Below the pieces are notes generated by a model. That model searched no databases. It saw only the letters and a list, made by a program, of their open reading frames with translations, and was not told the DNA's origin. A program made the translations under genes and the position numbers. DNA of 64,000 nt, from NCBI RefSeq assembly GCF_000150275.1, contig NW_002060945.1:7939112-8003111 (forward strand), given 5' to 3'. The stretch comes from Trichoplax adhaerens. Taxonomy: Eukaryota > Placozoa > Uniplacotomia > Trichoplacea > Trichoplacidae. Positions 13,839 to 27,200 of the stretch are shown piece after piece. Position 1 is the first letter of the stretch. Each line of letters opens with the position of its first letter.

Positions 13839-15466
13839 AGGAATCGGATTGTAACATGGTAAATGAGTTACAACTGGCCACATTTAACGGAATAATATCC
13901 GTTGAAAAATTAGATACCTGTGCGAAATTAGGAAAACTATATTTACGCGCATTATACCCTGTACATTGTACAATTTCTATACAATTACTCAAAAATTAAA
14001 GAAATAATTTGCTGATATAGCAATTATGAAAGGAAGAATTACAATGGATGATTCAGAACAGAAAGAAGGATGCAATTTTGTAGAGAATAAACTTCTGTAC
14101 CAGATAGGAATCGTCTCAAAGGAAGTGAAACGGATGCTGGATTAGATCTTTATTTCTAATGATTGCTAATAATTTAGTAAACTAGAATCACAAAACTAGT
14201 AACTGTTATACATTTGGCTTAATTTATATTTTCGTTGCTATGCTGTGATATCAAGTTATTTAAGATAAATACTCTATTATGTGATTCATATATTAATGTT
14301 TCGGCCACTCCTAAGATCGATTTTATACTTAAGACTCCGCTGTGATCAGTCTTAGATACGGTCGTAACGTATATATTAAACGAATAATTGTACATTACGA
14401 AACATCAAAGAAAATATTAGATTAGTCTTAGCTAATTTTCAAAACAGTTTTAAATTTGGTCTAATCCTTTTTCATCACCTATTTACTCATTCGAGATGTC
14501 ACATCTGTAATTAAATCATTTGTCTCAAAAATAAAAATTTTATATTATCTCTCTATATATACAGTTCACTCTAATGCAACAGAATCTTATTTAAATAAGC
14601 CTCAGTGAAATTAGCCAGCGTTTTAAATGAATTAATTTAAGCTCTACTTTTATCCGCGATTCCATTGCCCACTTTTTATGATGGCTTCAAGAAATGTTAC
14701 TTCCTTTTTCCTATCAATTGAAAGGCATGGTCTTATTGACTAGAATATTCTGGAGCTGAAGGTATATGAATTAGAATGAAAGAACGGATGATAATGCTTC
14801 CTTTAGAAATAATCACTGCCGATTATAATAATATTTGTGTGGTTCAAAATGATAAAGTGTGACAACAGATGTATATAACATATATATATATATAAGTATG
14901 AAGCTGTTTAGATCTTAAGTATTACATTTAGTCAATTGTACCTGATTTGAAAAATGGACAGTCATGCTGCCGAAATAAGAAAGAGAGTAACTTTCAATAT
15001 TTACAAAGTCAGCTTATTCTAGGCGTTAGATTATAAGATAACAATTAATAGATAATAGGTTAAATAAAATATACAATAGACGCAACAAAATTCAATTTCA
15101 TATTGATTGAAGAGATCTTTGATTAGTTAGTTAAGTAATTAACGGAAGCTTCAACCAGATGAATTGAAAGATTTGTTTTCAGTTTGCTTTTAGATTGACT
15201 TTTAATGGGAAAAGCAAGAAAGCAAATTAGTTGATCTCAAAATTATTCATAAAAAGTATCTGTGATTTCACTGTAATCTTGAAAACTGATAGTAACTAGT
15301 TGCCATAGATGTACTGATGATTTCATATATCATTATTATTTTTGTTCTTTCATCCAATTTGGAGGAAGATCTTGCATAATTTTTATTGGTTACAGCTTCA
15401 ATTAGCTTTGTTACGATATTAAAGGAAGACAGATGCTCTTATTAGAAGAAAGTTTACAGATAAAAA

Positions 15467-15675
15467 GGAAAGCAAGTCGCTGTCATTTACAGAGAAGACA
15501 TTTTATACCCTTAAAAAGGAAAATAAGTCTCTATCATTTACAAAGAAAATATATTGTACATCGTTCCAAATAGAAAGCAAGTCTGTCCTTTACAGAAAAG
15601 ATATTGTACACCCTTAAAAACAGAAAGTAAGTCTGCATCATTTACAAAGAAGGCATTGTACACCTTTAAGGCAAA
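15467..15675. repeat. Short tandem repeat, four diverged units of about 50-60 bp
   Basis: Units contain AAAGCAAGTC or AAATAAGTCT, then a CATTTACA..GAA core, then ATTGTACACCCTTAA or a variant. Four imperfect units run head to tail. A short open frame across part of it (15554-15748) is produced by the repeat and has no protein similarity that I recognise. Confidence 0.7.
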
Positions 15676-17131
15676 CACTTATTATTTACCGACTTTACCT
15701 GTTACTGAGGTCTTTAATTGCGTATTAATAACTTTATTTCGCTTATAGCTGTATAATGATTGAAATTGATAAAGTAATTTTCTTCAAATTCTTTTAGGGA
15801 ATATCTTTTTCTATTTGCAAGTTACTATTTACTAATACTGTATCGCGATACTGTTATTTTAAGTGAATATCGAAATTTACAATAAAAGTATCGTATGTGA
15901 AATAATTCAATAAAATCAAAGTCAGTGTTTTTGAACGGATGGGTATTAATACGGAAGAATAGTTTTTGAAATGTTTTTAAGGATGGAAATATATCAATAA
16001 GATGGGATCATGGTCAATCAATCAGTTATGAAGGAAACAGAAATAAAACAGTGTATAGGAAAGCCAATTATCTACTTTAAGGGGTGCGAGTGTTTATGGA
16101 AGGATCATTCATCATCTTTCTTGATTTCAAATCATTAGATATTGGAATGGATTCCTCAATTTTAATTTTTTCGAAAAATTTATTACTTTAGTAACGCAGA
16201 AAAATATTTGTTTGAAATATCGTTAAGAAAAATGAGCAATAATGAACATTGAGCTTTATTACCGCTGCTAAGAGCTTAATTAAATATCTGCACGTTCGGC
16301 TATTGTGGAAGAAAGTAGAATATTTACGGAAGCTGTGCCTATGATAATACTCGTATATGATATAAGCATAGAGTGGCTAAGTTCAGATTGGTCCATTTAC
16401 TATTATTTTAGCAAACATGGATCATAATACTTTCGTCTTGAATTCAAATGGGTTCACTTAGTCTATTTTTGATAATAGCCTTTTTATTCCCTTTTAAAGA
16501 CATTGTGCACGTGCATCATGATATAAAACATTGTGACAAGTTCTTAACCTACAATCTTATGCCCTGCATTATATAAGATACTATAGTATAGGACTAGCTC
16601 ACTGTCCGCTTAACTAAAGTGCAATAGTGCCTTGGTACTGTAATAGCTTGCCTCATTTGTGTTCGTTTGATAGTAAACTGTTTCTTTAGTTATACGGTAC
16701 GTATAGAAAGGAAATATATTGTGAAGTGTTGGATTTATCCGGGCTATAATCTAAGCAAGTAAAAAATAACAGCTACAGAAATTTCCTAATATCTTATTAA
16801 TGTGTATGAATAAATACCGGCTGAGCTATTGTTAGTTTTCAATTACATGTGGCACTGCTTTGGTAACGCTTTAAATTTCTTTCTGTGCGCATATTGAATA
16901 CGACGATATTTATTTAAAAATGCCAATGCACGTGGTAAACTAATATTTTATTGGTATTCTAGTGCAACTTTGATGCTTTGACGTTATCCTGTTGCCAAGG
17001 TAATTGAACTTTGGGAACAATAAAGACGTGAAAGCGAGTGATCAAAGGTATCTGCTATTATAACTTGATAAAGTGTCTTCTCAAAAATAAAACAAGAACT
17101 GCAGTTTTTTGGAAACTTCACTTTATTACAT

Positions 17132-17330
17132 AAGCTTGGTTCGTCTAACTACTACTAAGGACTATCTCTGGAACATCTAAATCATTACAGCAGTACTCAT
17201 GATTTATATACAATTAGTTACAATTAGGTTCGTTTAATTACCACCAAGGGACTGTCTTTAGACTATTTCTGGAATATCTAAATTATTACAGAAATATTCA
17301 TGATTTACATATACAATTAGTTACGGATGA
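17132..17330. repeat. Tandem duplication, about 97 bp x 2
   Basis: Two consecutive copies share GGTTCGT..AACTAC, GGACT.TCT, CATCTAAAT.ATTACAG, CATGATTTA and ATACAATTAGTTAC, with scattered differences. No gene overlaps. Confidence 0.75.
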
Positions 17331-18680
17331 TTTTCCTTCGATGCGATCCTACCTTGCCAATTAAGTCACAAGATCATATCTAAATTTGCTATCGCACTAT
17401 CAATTCATGATTCACACTTCTAATTAGAGCATCGCAAAACAAATTTCATTAACATACATCAGCGCAATCTATTTATGTCTCGGCATCTTTGTAGAAACAT
17501 CTCAATAAACTTACTACTATACGTAGTGCAACCTACTTCTGCAAATTGACACTATACAATCTCTCAGTCCCACATACAATTTATCTATTTTAGTATAATC
17601 TGAATCTTAGATATATTGGGGCTGTACTACACACATAAACAAGTAATATTTCTGATAATTCATCCTTTTCCAATCTGTTATGAGGATTTACTACTGTATG
17701 ATTGCAGTAGTTGGAAGTTCATGATACTGATTATTCTCGTGTTAGTACAGATTTGAATTCATCATTACTCACGGGAATAAAATAATTTACAAAATTAATT
17801 AAAAGATATTTAACTCGTTTAAAGTTCGTAGTCTCTTTAAAGTTACTGGTACTGCATACAGGCGCTACGGATTTTAGGCCATTAGTGAATTAATTTAAGA
17901 CGTACAACCAAGTAGCATGGGATAAATGATAGTGATTGCCCCTATTTTGTTATAAAATTTTGATACACTACCCTTATAAGTCATTAACTTATACCCGTAT
18001 ATTTCAGTTTTGGACTGCTAGCTCTAGTGGGCTGAATATAGAACATTTAAACTTACTTATAGCATCATAAGTAGTTATAAATGTACATACAGTGTAAGTG
18101 ATAAAATACCTAAGGGCAATTTTCTTAATTGCAATGAGTATATCTGCAATTATTATTGGGCATCCACTAGACGCCTATTTGATTATGATTTCTTGCTCAT
18201 ATTATATTTTTTACGATATGCAGTACGTATATACGTTACGTATGTGCCATTATAATTAAATGTCAACGGTTTACGATGAATGAACCAAATAGAATTATCG
18301 TTTTATATTCGCTTCAAAATATTCCGTCAGTTTTAACTGTTTCATCAAGCACTCTTTTGGTAGCTGTAAGTGTTTGCTGTAACGTTTCTTTCTCGCGGAA
18401 GAGTATGTTATGCATTGTCATTCAATGATACATATTTTTTATTCATCTCAAACCCATGAACAGTTTTGTGAGAAGCCGGCTATAGACAAATGTATTACAA
18501 GCGACGATGTGTTAACAGAGAAAGACTTTGAGTAACTTAGAATAATATCCTATACCTAATTCTACATTTATGTTTCTCTTAAGGTATACGTAAATGGATA
18601 ATAAGAATGAGAAATCAAAATATGAATTGCGACTATTCATTGAATAGGCTCATGTCAATATACGCATAGAAGACATCTAA

Positions 18681-18686
18681 TTTATT
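18681..18686 (-). terminator. Polyadenylation signal AATAAA for the minus-strand alpha-tubulin
   Basis: TTTATT on the plus strand reads AATAAA on the minus strand, about 85 nt past the stop codon at 18771. This is a normal spacing for a short 3' UTR. Confidence 0.55.
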
Positions 18687-18770
18687 AGTTTGTTTATCAT
18701 AGCGATATGCCAGCTGATGTCATGCAACAATACAAAGCATTCTCGACAAACGCCGCTTAAAATACAGAAA

Positions 18771-21713
18771 TTACATCTCAAATCCTTCTTCACCTTCGAG
18801 TGAAGACTCTGTGCCGACCTCTTCGTAATCCTTTTCTAAAGCGGCAAGATCTTCCCGAGCTTCAGAAAATTCACCTTCTTCCATACCTTCACCGACATAC
18901 CAATGAACAAAAGCTCTTTTGGCATACATTAAGTCGAACTTATGATCTAGTCGAGACCAAGCTTCAGCAATAGCGGTCGAATTCGATAACATGCAGACAG
19001 CTCGGTTAACTTTAGCGAGGTCTCCTCCAGGAACAACAGTTGGAGGTTGTTTATTAATACCGACTTTAAAACCGGTTGGACACCAATCAACGAACTGTAT
19101 AGTGCGTTTGGTTTTCAAAGCAGCTATAGCAGCATTTACGTCCTTGGGTACTATATCACCACGATAGAGCATACAACAAGCCATATACTTGCCATGTCGA
19201 GGGTCACATTTAACCAACTGGTTACCAGGATCGAAACATGCTGATGAAATTTCGCTAACAGTCAGTTGTTCATGATATGCCTTTTCAGCAGAAACAATCG
19301 GTGCATATGTTGCCAATGGGAAATGAATGCGTGGGTATGGAACAAGATTGGTCTGGAATTCATTCAGATCGACATTAAGTGCTCCATCAAAGCGTAAAGA
19401 AGCAGTAATTGACGACACAATTTGGCTCATTAATCGATTTAAGTTGGTATACGATGGCCTTTCAATATCCAATTTTCTATGGCAAATGTCATATATTGCC
19501 TCATTATCGAATAAGAAGCAACAATCCGTGTGTTCTAAAGTGGTATGAGTGGTTAAGATAGCATTATAGGGTTCTACCACGGCCGTTGCTACTTGAGGAG
19601 CTGGATACACAGCAAACTGTAATTTTGATTTTTTGCCGTAATCAACCGATAATCTCTCTAGCAGTAAAGATGAAAAGCCGGAACCAGTACCTCCACCGAA
19701 GGAGTGGAACACCAAAAAGCCTTGCAAACTATGACATTGGTCGGCCTAATAATACGAAATTGAAATTAAAAAAATTGTAAATAACTATTAATTATTGAAG
19801 TTTAGTGGAGGTAGTTGTCTCATGAAGCATGCTTAATGATTAGGATTCATCTACTATGCAGAGTAAAATCATTTAAAAAGCAAAAAAACTTTATACGAAT
19901 CTCAATAGCATTGAATTCTTATACTAGTTTATACTGTTTCACCTCAATACTGTACTTACCACTTTTCGTAATCGATCGAGAACAAGTTCAATCAACTCTT
20001 TTCCTACGGTGTAATGCCCACGAGCATAGTTATTAGCGGCATCCTCTTTGCCATGAATTAACGTTTCAGGATGATATAAACGGTGATATTTTCCACCCTT
20101 GATTTCATCTATAGTATATAGAAGGAGTAATAATGCGAAAAAGTTAGGATAGATATCTTTCCCTTCGAAGCTTCGTACTAGATTGCTAAAGTGAGTGAAA
20201 ATTTGGTCATAGAAGTGTAGTATGCAAGGGTCTAAATCCATCGCTTAGAGGCTGCGAAAAAATTCTCTATTGCAACATGTCAGACACTAGAAACTCAAAT
20301 CCTATTTGTAATATACGCTATAAGATATCTATTTTGTTTTAAGGTGCGAACGTTTAAAAGCTATGAAGCAGGACATTCAACCGATTGGTTAATGAGCAGA
20401 CTAACACTAAGACTGCATTGCTTCACCATTGCGTTACTTCATATAAAAACCATGCAGTACTACAGCACATAAAAAGTAAGTACGAGTATATTCAATAATT
20501 TTGTAAACGTACCTATAACAGTAGGCTCCAAGTCGATAAATAACGCTCTTGGGATGTATTTGCCGTTACCAGTTTCACTGAAGAAAGTGCTGAAAGATTC
20601 ACCTTGGTCAGGTGCCGAGTCTTCGCTGATATGGCCATCCGGGTGTATACCGTGTTCGAGACAGTATAATTCCCAACAAGCGTTACCAATTTGTACGCCG
20701 GCTTGTCCAACCAAAATTGAAATTACTTCACGCTATTGAAATTAATTTTTAGCTATTTTAGCATAATTATAATCATTTGTTCGCTGATCGTACGAATAGC
20801 TACTTAATAAAAAGTTGGAAAAGCTGCGAAACTGTGTGGCAGTTACCGTATTGGGTATGCACTTAGCAGCTAAAGTATGGTAGAACATAAGTAGTTTGAA
20901 GAATACTGTAATTTTATTTTCCTTTCTATTGCATCAATTGCGCCTAATATTATTTGCAATCAATGCTATCCGTAGTCCATTTAACGAATGGAAATATGAT
21001 CAGGAAAAGTATGGTAGAACATAGTTTGAAAAATACTGTAATTTTATTTTCCTTTCTATTGCATCAATTGCGCCTAATATTATTTGCAATCAATGCTATC
21101 CGTAGTCCATTTAACGAATGGAAAAATGATCAGGAAAAATAAAATAGCAAAACACTATCTCAGCTACTGGACTATATCTACTCTATCAGATGGACACCAT
21201 CCGTTTTTTTTAATGTGGCTGGGTCGGATAACTTGTATGATGTATAAGAAAATTACCGTTAAAATTCATAAGTAGAGTATGGTGAATTGGTGATCTAATG
21301 AACTCTACTACGCAAATCGTAAGTCAAGCACGTGTAGTGAATGCAACGGTTCGATCCTTTCCAACATTTGAACATGGATAAAGGAAAGTAAAAACGAGTC
21401 CTACATAGAAACTAGCCAATACCCATACTCTATATTGCTAGACGGAAAATAACAAGTAGAAAATCGATTTAACTACCAGGCATTGGGTTGGACTAATGGC
21501 AATGGAAGGGTCTATCACGTCGATTGTTCGCGCCATACCATACTGAAGACGTATATTGCGATCATTAAAAACTAGTAGAGTTAACGGGAATTGAGTATTT
21601 CAACGAGCTGAACATTATGATCGTATCGTATAAAACGATGAGAAATTCCATTTCAAAGCGCATATTGTCGTCAAACAAATTTACCACTATCTAAATGGTC
21701 GTCTACTTACCAT
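18771..21713 (-). CDS. Divergent alpha-tubulin lacking Lys40 and the terminal Tyr
   Basis: Exons on the minus strand are 21713-21711 (ATG only, donor GTAAGT), 20732-20513, 20108-19960 and 19745-18771, joining in frame to 448 aa. It is plainly alpha-tubulin: [17 protein letters not shown] near the N-terminus, the GTP-binding GGGTGSG loop, and the catalytic Glu in DLNEFQTN. Three features differ from ordinary alpha-tubulins and from the three plus-strand copies here. The start reads MREV instead of MREC. The loop normally reading MPSDK is replaced by [12 protein letters not shown], one residue shorter and without lysine, so Lys40 acetylation is impossible. The tail ends EEGFEM, with no C-terminal Tyr. 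Introns 1 and 2 match the plus-strand copies; the third, between RKV and ADQ, is unique to this gene. It is probably a specialised isotype; its role is unknown. Confidence 0.93.
20876..21139. repeat. Direct tandem duplication (about 132 bp x 2) in tubulin intron 1
   Basis: The block starting GTATGGTAGAACATA and ending near GATCAGGAAAA occurs twice in a row (about 20876-21007 and 21008-21139). Only a few changes separate the copies, for example a 4-bp AAGT difference after GAACAT. It lies in the first intron of the divergent alpha-tubulin, a position that often holds regulatory sequence, but no known motif is evident. Confidence 0.85.
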
Positions 21714-22383
21714 TTTGCTCTTGATGAAGGAAGAAAATTGCAGTCTATAACACGATTCCGGTAAGCAACGGCACGGGTGATCGCGCTAAAACTTATAACC
21801 CAAGAGTCGTTAACTTGAGCTATATATATGCATGTATCTGCTGGCCTAGTATTCAATCCAACACCGTGGATTTTAATTGGCTAGTAATGGTGGTAAAACA
21901 GAAGGTTCAAATAGCAAGACGGTTTGACCAGATGGCAAAGTACGGTATTTGAATATTTATGGAAGTGACTAAATCGCTCAGCAGCCGCTCCTGTAGCAAT
22001 AATAGAGCAAGGAGGATTAATGAGTATACAAATACTGAACTCGCACGTATGTTGTTGGATTTGTACTGTAGATGCTCCCACTTTTAGCTCATTCAGGCTG
22101 ATTGAGTGTTGACTGTTACTGCACTACTAGGATGGAAATTTTGGATATTGATACATAAAATCTATTTGATTTACAGTATCGCAATTGCTTCAATACTTTT
22201 CTTTTCGTCACTTTGGTACCAACTGTAGATCAGTAATATCTAGCCCGTTGCATGCTGCAACGGGAATCGGCAGATGATTCACGATGAGAAAATGAGAATA
22301 TGGGTACATGCCCTAACTGAGCGCTTACGCCTCTGCTTAAGTACAGTATAATGACTAAATGTGTGACCTGATTAACTTTTTAC

Positions 22384-23195
22384 CCTTAATTATATTGGCC
22401 TTTTATTTATTGATTGATGAATATTATAACCCCCAATATACAGTACTACAGTCCAGCACATACGGTAAATGATGTAATCCCTCATCCTGTTGTCCTTTCC
22501 GGTTTGCAAAATATGATCCTATTGGCCTTTTATTGATTGATTGATGAATATTATAACCCCCAATATATACTGTATCACAAAATGGTCATTGATCATTTTC
22601 AATTTTCCAAATTTTCGACGTTAACTTTTGTTATTCGTAAATGGCTGTACTGAAGTGAATGATGACTAACATCGTCCAACTTGGTTTTACCAAGTTGCTG
22701 AAGTGGAAAATTCTTAGTCAATTTGTATTGTACACTCTGTAGGAAAATCCAAAAGTAGTACGCTGTTTCATAAACTTCTAACAGAGTACTACAGTACAGC
22801 ACATACTGTAAATGATGTAATCCCTCATCCTGTTGTCCTTTCCGGTTTGCAAAATATGATCTTATTGGCCTTTTATTGATTGATTGATGAATATTATAAC
22901 CCCCAATATATACTGTATCACAAAATGGTCATTGATCATTTTCAATTTTCCAAATTTTTCGACGTTAACTTTTGTTATTCGTAAATGGCTTGAAGTGAAT
23001 GACGACTAACATCGTCCAACTTGGTGAAGTGGAAAATCTTTCGTAAATTTGTATTGTGCACTCTTGCACTACAGCATAATGTTAGCAATGTGAAAAAGCG
23101 ACAAGTTTTGCAAACATTTCCATCTTCACTACGGGCAAATAGTACCTACTGTAAATGATGTAATCCCTCATCGTGATGTCCTTTCCGGTTTACAC
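22384..23195. repeat. Nested direct repeats
   Basis: Two modules are shuffled. Module A (ATTGGCCTTTTATT, then GATTGATGAATATTATAACC, then CCCAATATA) occurs near 22393, 22520 and 22865. Module B (GTAAATGATGTAATCCCTCA, then TGTCCTTTCCGGTTT) occurs near 22466, 22809 and 23152. A third segment around CAAAATGGTCATTGATCATT and CGACGTTAACTTTTGTTATT follows module A twice. The pattern fits repeated unequal exchange or a nested mobile repeat. Confidence 0.8.
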
Positions 23196-23323
23196 CGTTC
23201 TCATACTGTTCCTTACAAAATACTGTATGCTTTCCCTTTCTAACTGCACGCTATAAAATCGCACACTACGAATCCCTTACCCAAACTGACTGTACTTTAC
23301 TGTATAATAAGATTACTATTCCA

Positions 23324-23720
23324 GGGGCGTGGCGAGCCCTCGAAAATGGTTGAAAGATGTTCAGCTAGAGTGTTGCCTTCAATTCGGTCTTCAATTTTGA
23401 AGAAATAGACTTTCAATTTAGCTCCATTTCCATGCACACAGGTCAGTACGACCTTGACCAATGGACTCTTCATATTTTGATCACTTTATATCGTAGTATT
23501 GAATAATTCTATTTCTTTCACGTTTCGAATACAAGCGATCAGTCGCTGCTAGATGTACATTTCAGTAGATTTTTGGGGCAAATTACTGCTCGATTTGGCA
23601 ATGCTAATTTTAAATTTGTGCGCGGGGATAATTTATGGACACCCTGCACAGTGTACAGTCCATGATGTACACTCCAAACTACTGTATTTTACAAGTCTCA
23701 TCGTAATATCGGTCGATAGA
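23324..23720. repeat. Dispersed repeat, copy 1 (related to 61206-61480)
   Basis: It begins GGGGCGTGGCGAGCCCTC and AAAATGGTTGAAAGATGTTC, which recur nearly unchanged at 61206. Similarity continues at a lower level through GTCAGTAC.ACCTTGA.CA, GCAGTATTGAATAATT (or GTAGTATTGAATAATT here) and TTTTACAAGTC.C.TCGTAAT. The GC-rich start stands out from its surroundings. This is probably an old mobile element or a fragment of one. No transposase frame is seen. Confidence 0.75.
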
Positions 23721-24254
23721 CGAACTGCGCAAGACTGATACGATATAGTTCTTGATGAGAGTACTGTCCGGCTGCAAGTCTGTACCGTTTACAGTATGTT
23801 GGCAGTTGCTATGGAGATCGAGCAATATAGGTCCCAAGTATTGAATTGATCATCAAACCGGATGATCAATTTATTGCACTGTACTTATCTTCTGCATTAA
23901 ACAGTAAGTGGTACCTTATACCAATTCCACACAGCCTATATTGTTGTCGGTACAACTAATTCTATCCATGTTGATGTGCAGTAGAGTACTATCATACACA
24001 GCAGAGAGTAATAGTAATATCAAACGCTTGAATGTACAGTAGTATATTTAAATTGATACTGCTAAAACATACCGTTATTTCAAGACTAAAATCGAGTTGC
24101 CAATCCAAGGCTGCTACAAACTGATAGCGTAGATATTAGTCTTTTAATTGCTAATGTGTTATGGTTTATACATTGGACATTGCAATTATTCATTTCTTTT
24201 TACTGTGAACATACCTAAAGAACAAATTTTATAACTTTAAAAAAAGTTGTAATT

Positions 24255-27200
24255 ATGTTTCATTCCACGGAATCAGTAAAATCCGCAGATATCCAACATG
24301 AGCCTACGATGTTGCTTCAAAGGCCTTCTTCGGCCAGAAGACAAAATGTAGCACATATTCTTACATCTATGTTTGGTGAGTATTTCGTCCGAGATACGAT
24401 TCCTCAAGATGTGGTAAAATACTTGACGACATCTCGAAGTGGAGACGATCCATATCATGATTACTACGTAGAGGAATTAAGCAAGGTAATGCTATTTTTA
24501 TATTACATACATTGATACTAAGTAGCTGTGGATGTGATTGATCTGCTGTAATAGAGTTTAATGAAATAGATACCATAACATACTAGTACACGGCTTTTAT
24601 CACAGATACAAGCTATGCTATTAAAATCGTTATGATCGATCATTTTCTAGATTCAAGATGAACGAGAAAAGCGATTAGCTGCGGCAAGCAGTGTAGAAAA
24701 TCATTTACTACAAGCCAAAGGAGCAGCTACACTAGCCGATGAAAAGCGTCTAGCAAATTTAACGGAAGAATGCCAAACATATAATCAGATTGGTCTCCCT
24801 TCTTGTATGTTCACTATTATAAAGTTAAAATTAACAAATTCTTCAAGTACTTAGATACGTTAAAGAACGACAAAAGTTCAATGTAATTTTCATGCGTATT
24901 ATTCTTAATTAAAATTAGTTGAGTCAAAATTCAAGTCATTACTGAACAGTGAACTTTTAAAGAAGCACCATTTAATAGCACCAGAAGATTATTCAACTGC
25001 CGAAGCAGCTAAGGTAGAACCTCCTACGGCACCCAAAATACCAGGATATGCGCAAGCAACCAGGGCTTATTTGGGTCAAACTAAATCGGCTGAAAGTTCA
25101 AATCGAAATAGACCTGAATCTGCTCCATCAAGTAGAGCGACTGCCATGGTAACGTAAATTAAATTACGCGACACGTTATATCACATTGAATTAGCCTTGC
25201 TTGATCTCATACATGAGTATATCGAGATTTTCGTGCATTATTCAGCCAGACTGCATTACAGTCTGTACTAATATTATTCATAATTACTTTATATTCTATA
25301 GGAGGAACAAAGCTTATTCAATCATAAGAAGTTAACGACTACATCCCCTTTATGGAAAGAGGGCATGGAAATATTAGATCGGGAAAATCATAAGTTCTAT
25401 TTGAGTTCAATGCATAAAAGAGTCGATCATTTAAAAAATCCACGTCATATTCCGCCAGTTGAAGGGAGATTTCACCAACAATCCAACATTGAATTTGCCT
25501 CAAGACCAACTGGCAATAGTCTATATTCGTTAACTAATCAAACTGAGATATTTGTAGCGGAACCGAATCCTATTGTTTTTGGCAATTACAATCCCGGTAA
25601 AGCATATAAGATGAGGGTGCAAATTAAAAATGTTACCTCTGCTAGTCGACACATACGTATGATTCCTCCATCAACGTCTTATTTTGCGTCATCCCTTGGA
25701 CAATTTCCCAGCGAAAATAGCTTTATTGCCCCTGGCTTAGCATGCCAAGTAGAAATTACCTTTACTCCAGATTCGCTAGCTGATTATGATGATGAAATTA
25801 TCGTTAAATCGCAGAATGGATTAGTGCTAGCTATTCCTCTGCAAGGCAGGCGTCCACCTCCGGTACTTTCGTTGACAGCAACACTAGATTGTGGCCATTG
25901 CTTGGTAAATGGTGAGAAAGTTACGACATTCAAATGTAGCAATTCAGGTGGTCCAGGTCGATTTTGCATCATGCCAGAATCATCATGGCCGGTTAAACAG
26001 TTTGATAATTTTAAGAAACCTACTAAATTGGATATGGCTCCATTTCAGTTGGAGCCTAATTATTTCGAGCTAAATCATGGCGAATCAATTACTATTACTG
26101 TCAAATTCGTACCGGAAGATGTTGATATTTATACTCGTAATATTATTGCGATTTGTGATAACTGTCATGTTAAGACTTTTACGTTGAAAGGTGTTTGTCA
26201 GACTGCTGGGGTTGAGTTTGTATCGGTCTCTGAAGGCTTACTAGATCCATTAGCTTTAGAAATGTACGATATTTCTGCTCAGCAACATATAAGTTTCGAT
26301 ACTATTCATCCTGGGATGTTATGTGAGAGAAAATTAATTGTACATAATACAACAAGAGTTGATTTACCATATCGCTGGGAATTTTTTAAATCAATTCTGT
26401 GCAAGCCTGGAGCTAACAATGGCCACCAAGATCGCTTCGAGCGCTATCGAGTGCCTAACAATCAAAAGGCCTTTAGTGTTGAACCATCAGTTGGTATTTT
26501 TCCACCTTTTGCTAAAGCCGAATTCGTACTTACTTATACGCCACAACACGTAGGTAAATTTGATCAAGTATTACATTTGATTCTTGAAGAATACGAGGAG
26601 AATCAATCAGTTGCCGATTATGATGAAGTAGTGCATGATATTATACCTGGATTGGAAATAGAATTACGTGCAAATTGTATGGCATTCCAAGTAGAGCTAA
26701 CGCCGTCAGTAATAATTATCAGCGATCAATTGCTCATTGGATCATCATGGCATAAGACTGTCCAGATAATTAACAACGGCTTCCATCCTATAGAGTATGA
26801 GTGGAAAAATCAATCTAATGACAATTATTCTATTAATATCTCACCTTATAAAGATAATATTCCATCCGGTCAAGTTAGAGAACTAACGGTTGAAGTTTGT
26901 GGTTACTTTCCTGGAAAAATTGAGGCATTAATCCATTGCCATATTGAGCATGTTGAGACGCCAGTGTATCTACATATCCAAGCTCAAGTTCAAGGTCCAC
27001 AACTTAATATCGACATCCCAGATTTAAATTACGGTCTGGTTAGACTAGGAGAGTCCGTAGAAAAAGAGATCCCTATCTATAATACCACTGATGCGATCTC
27101 TAAATGGGAGATTTTTGAATGTCAGGGGGAAAGTCAAAATAACAATGTAGCAACTAATGATCTATTGGAATTCACATTTAGCCCATCCAATGGCGAATTG

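Larger units (their letters stand above)
13839..18770. other. Intergenic AT-rich region
   Basis: No supported gene. It contains a short TA-rich microsatellite near 14880-14895 and two tandem duplications listed separately. The end near 18681-18770 is the 3' flank of the minus-strand tubulin. Confidence 0.55.
21714..24254. other. Intergenic region between divergent alpha-tubulin and DLEC1
   Basis: The two flanking genes are transcribed away from each other, so this 2.5 kb should hold both promoters. No coding exon is supported. Most of the middle is repeat, listed separately. A TATATATATGCATG stretch near 21821 lies about 110 bp upstream of the tubulin ATG and could contribute to its promoter, though this is only a guess. 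Confidence 0.5.

Noticed and set aside
21340-21375. Box B-like GGTTCGATCC suggesting a tRNA gene
   Set aside because: No matching A box or acceptor-stem pairing was found at tRNA spacing on either side.
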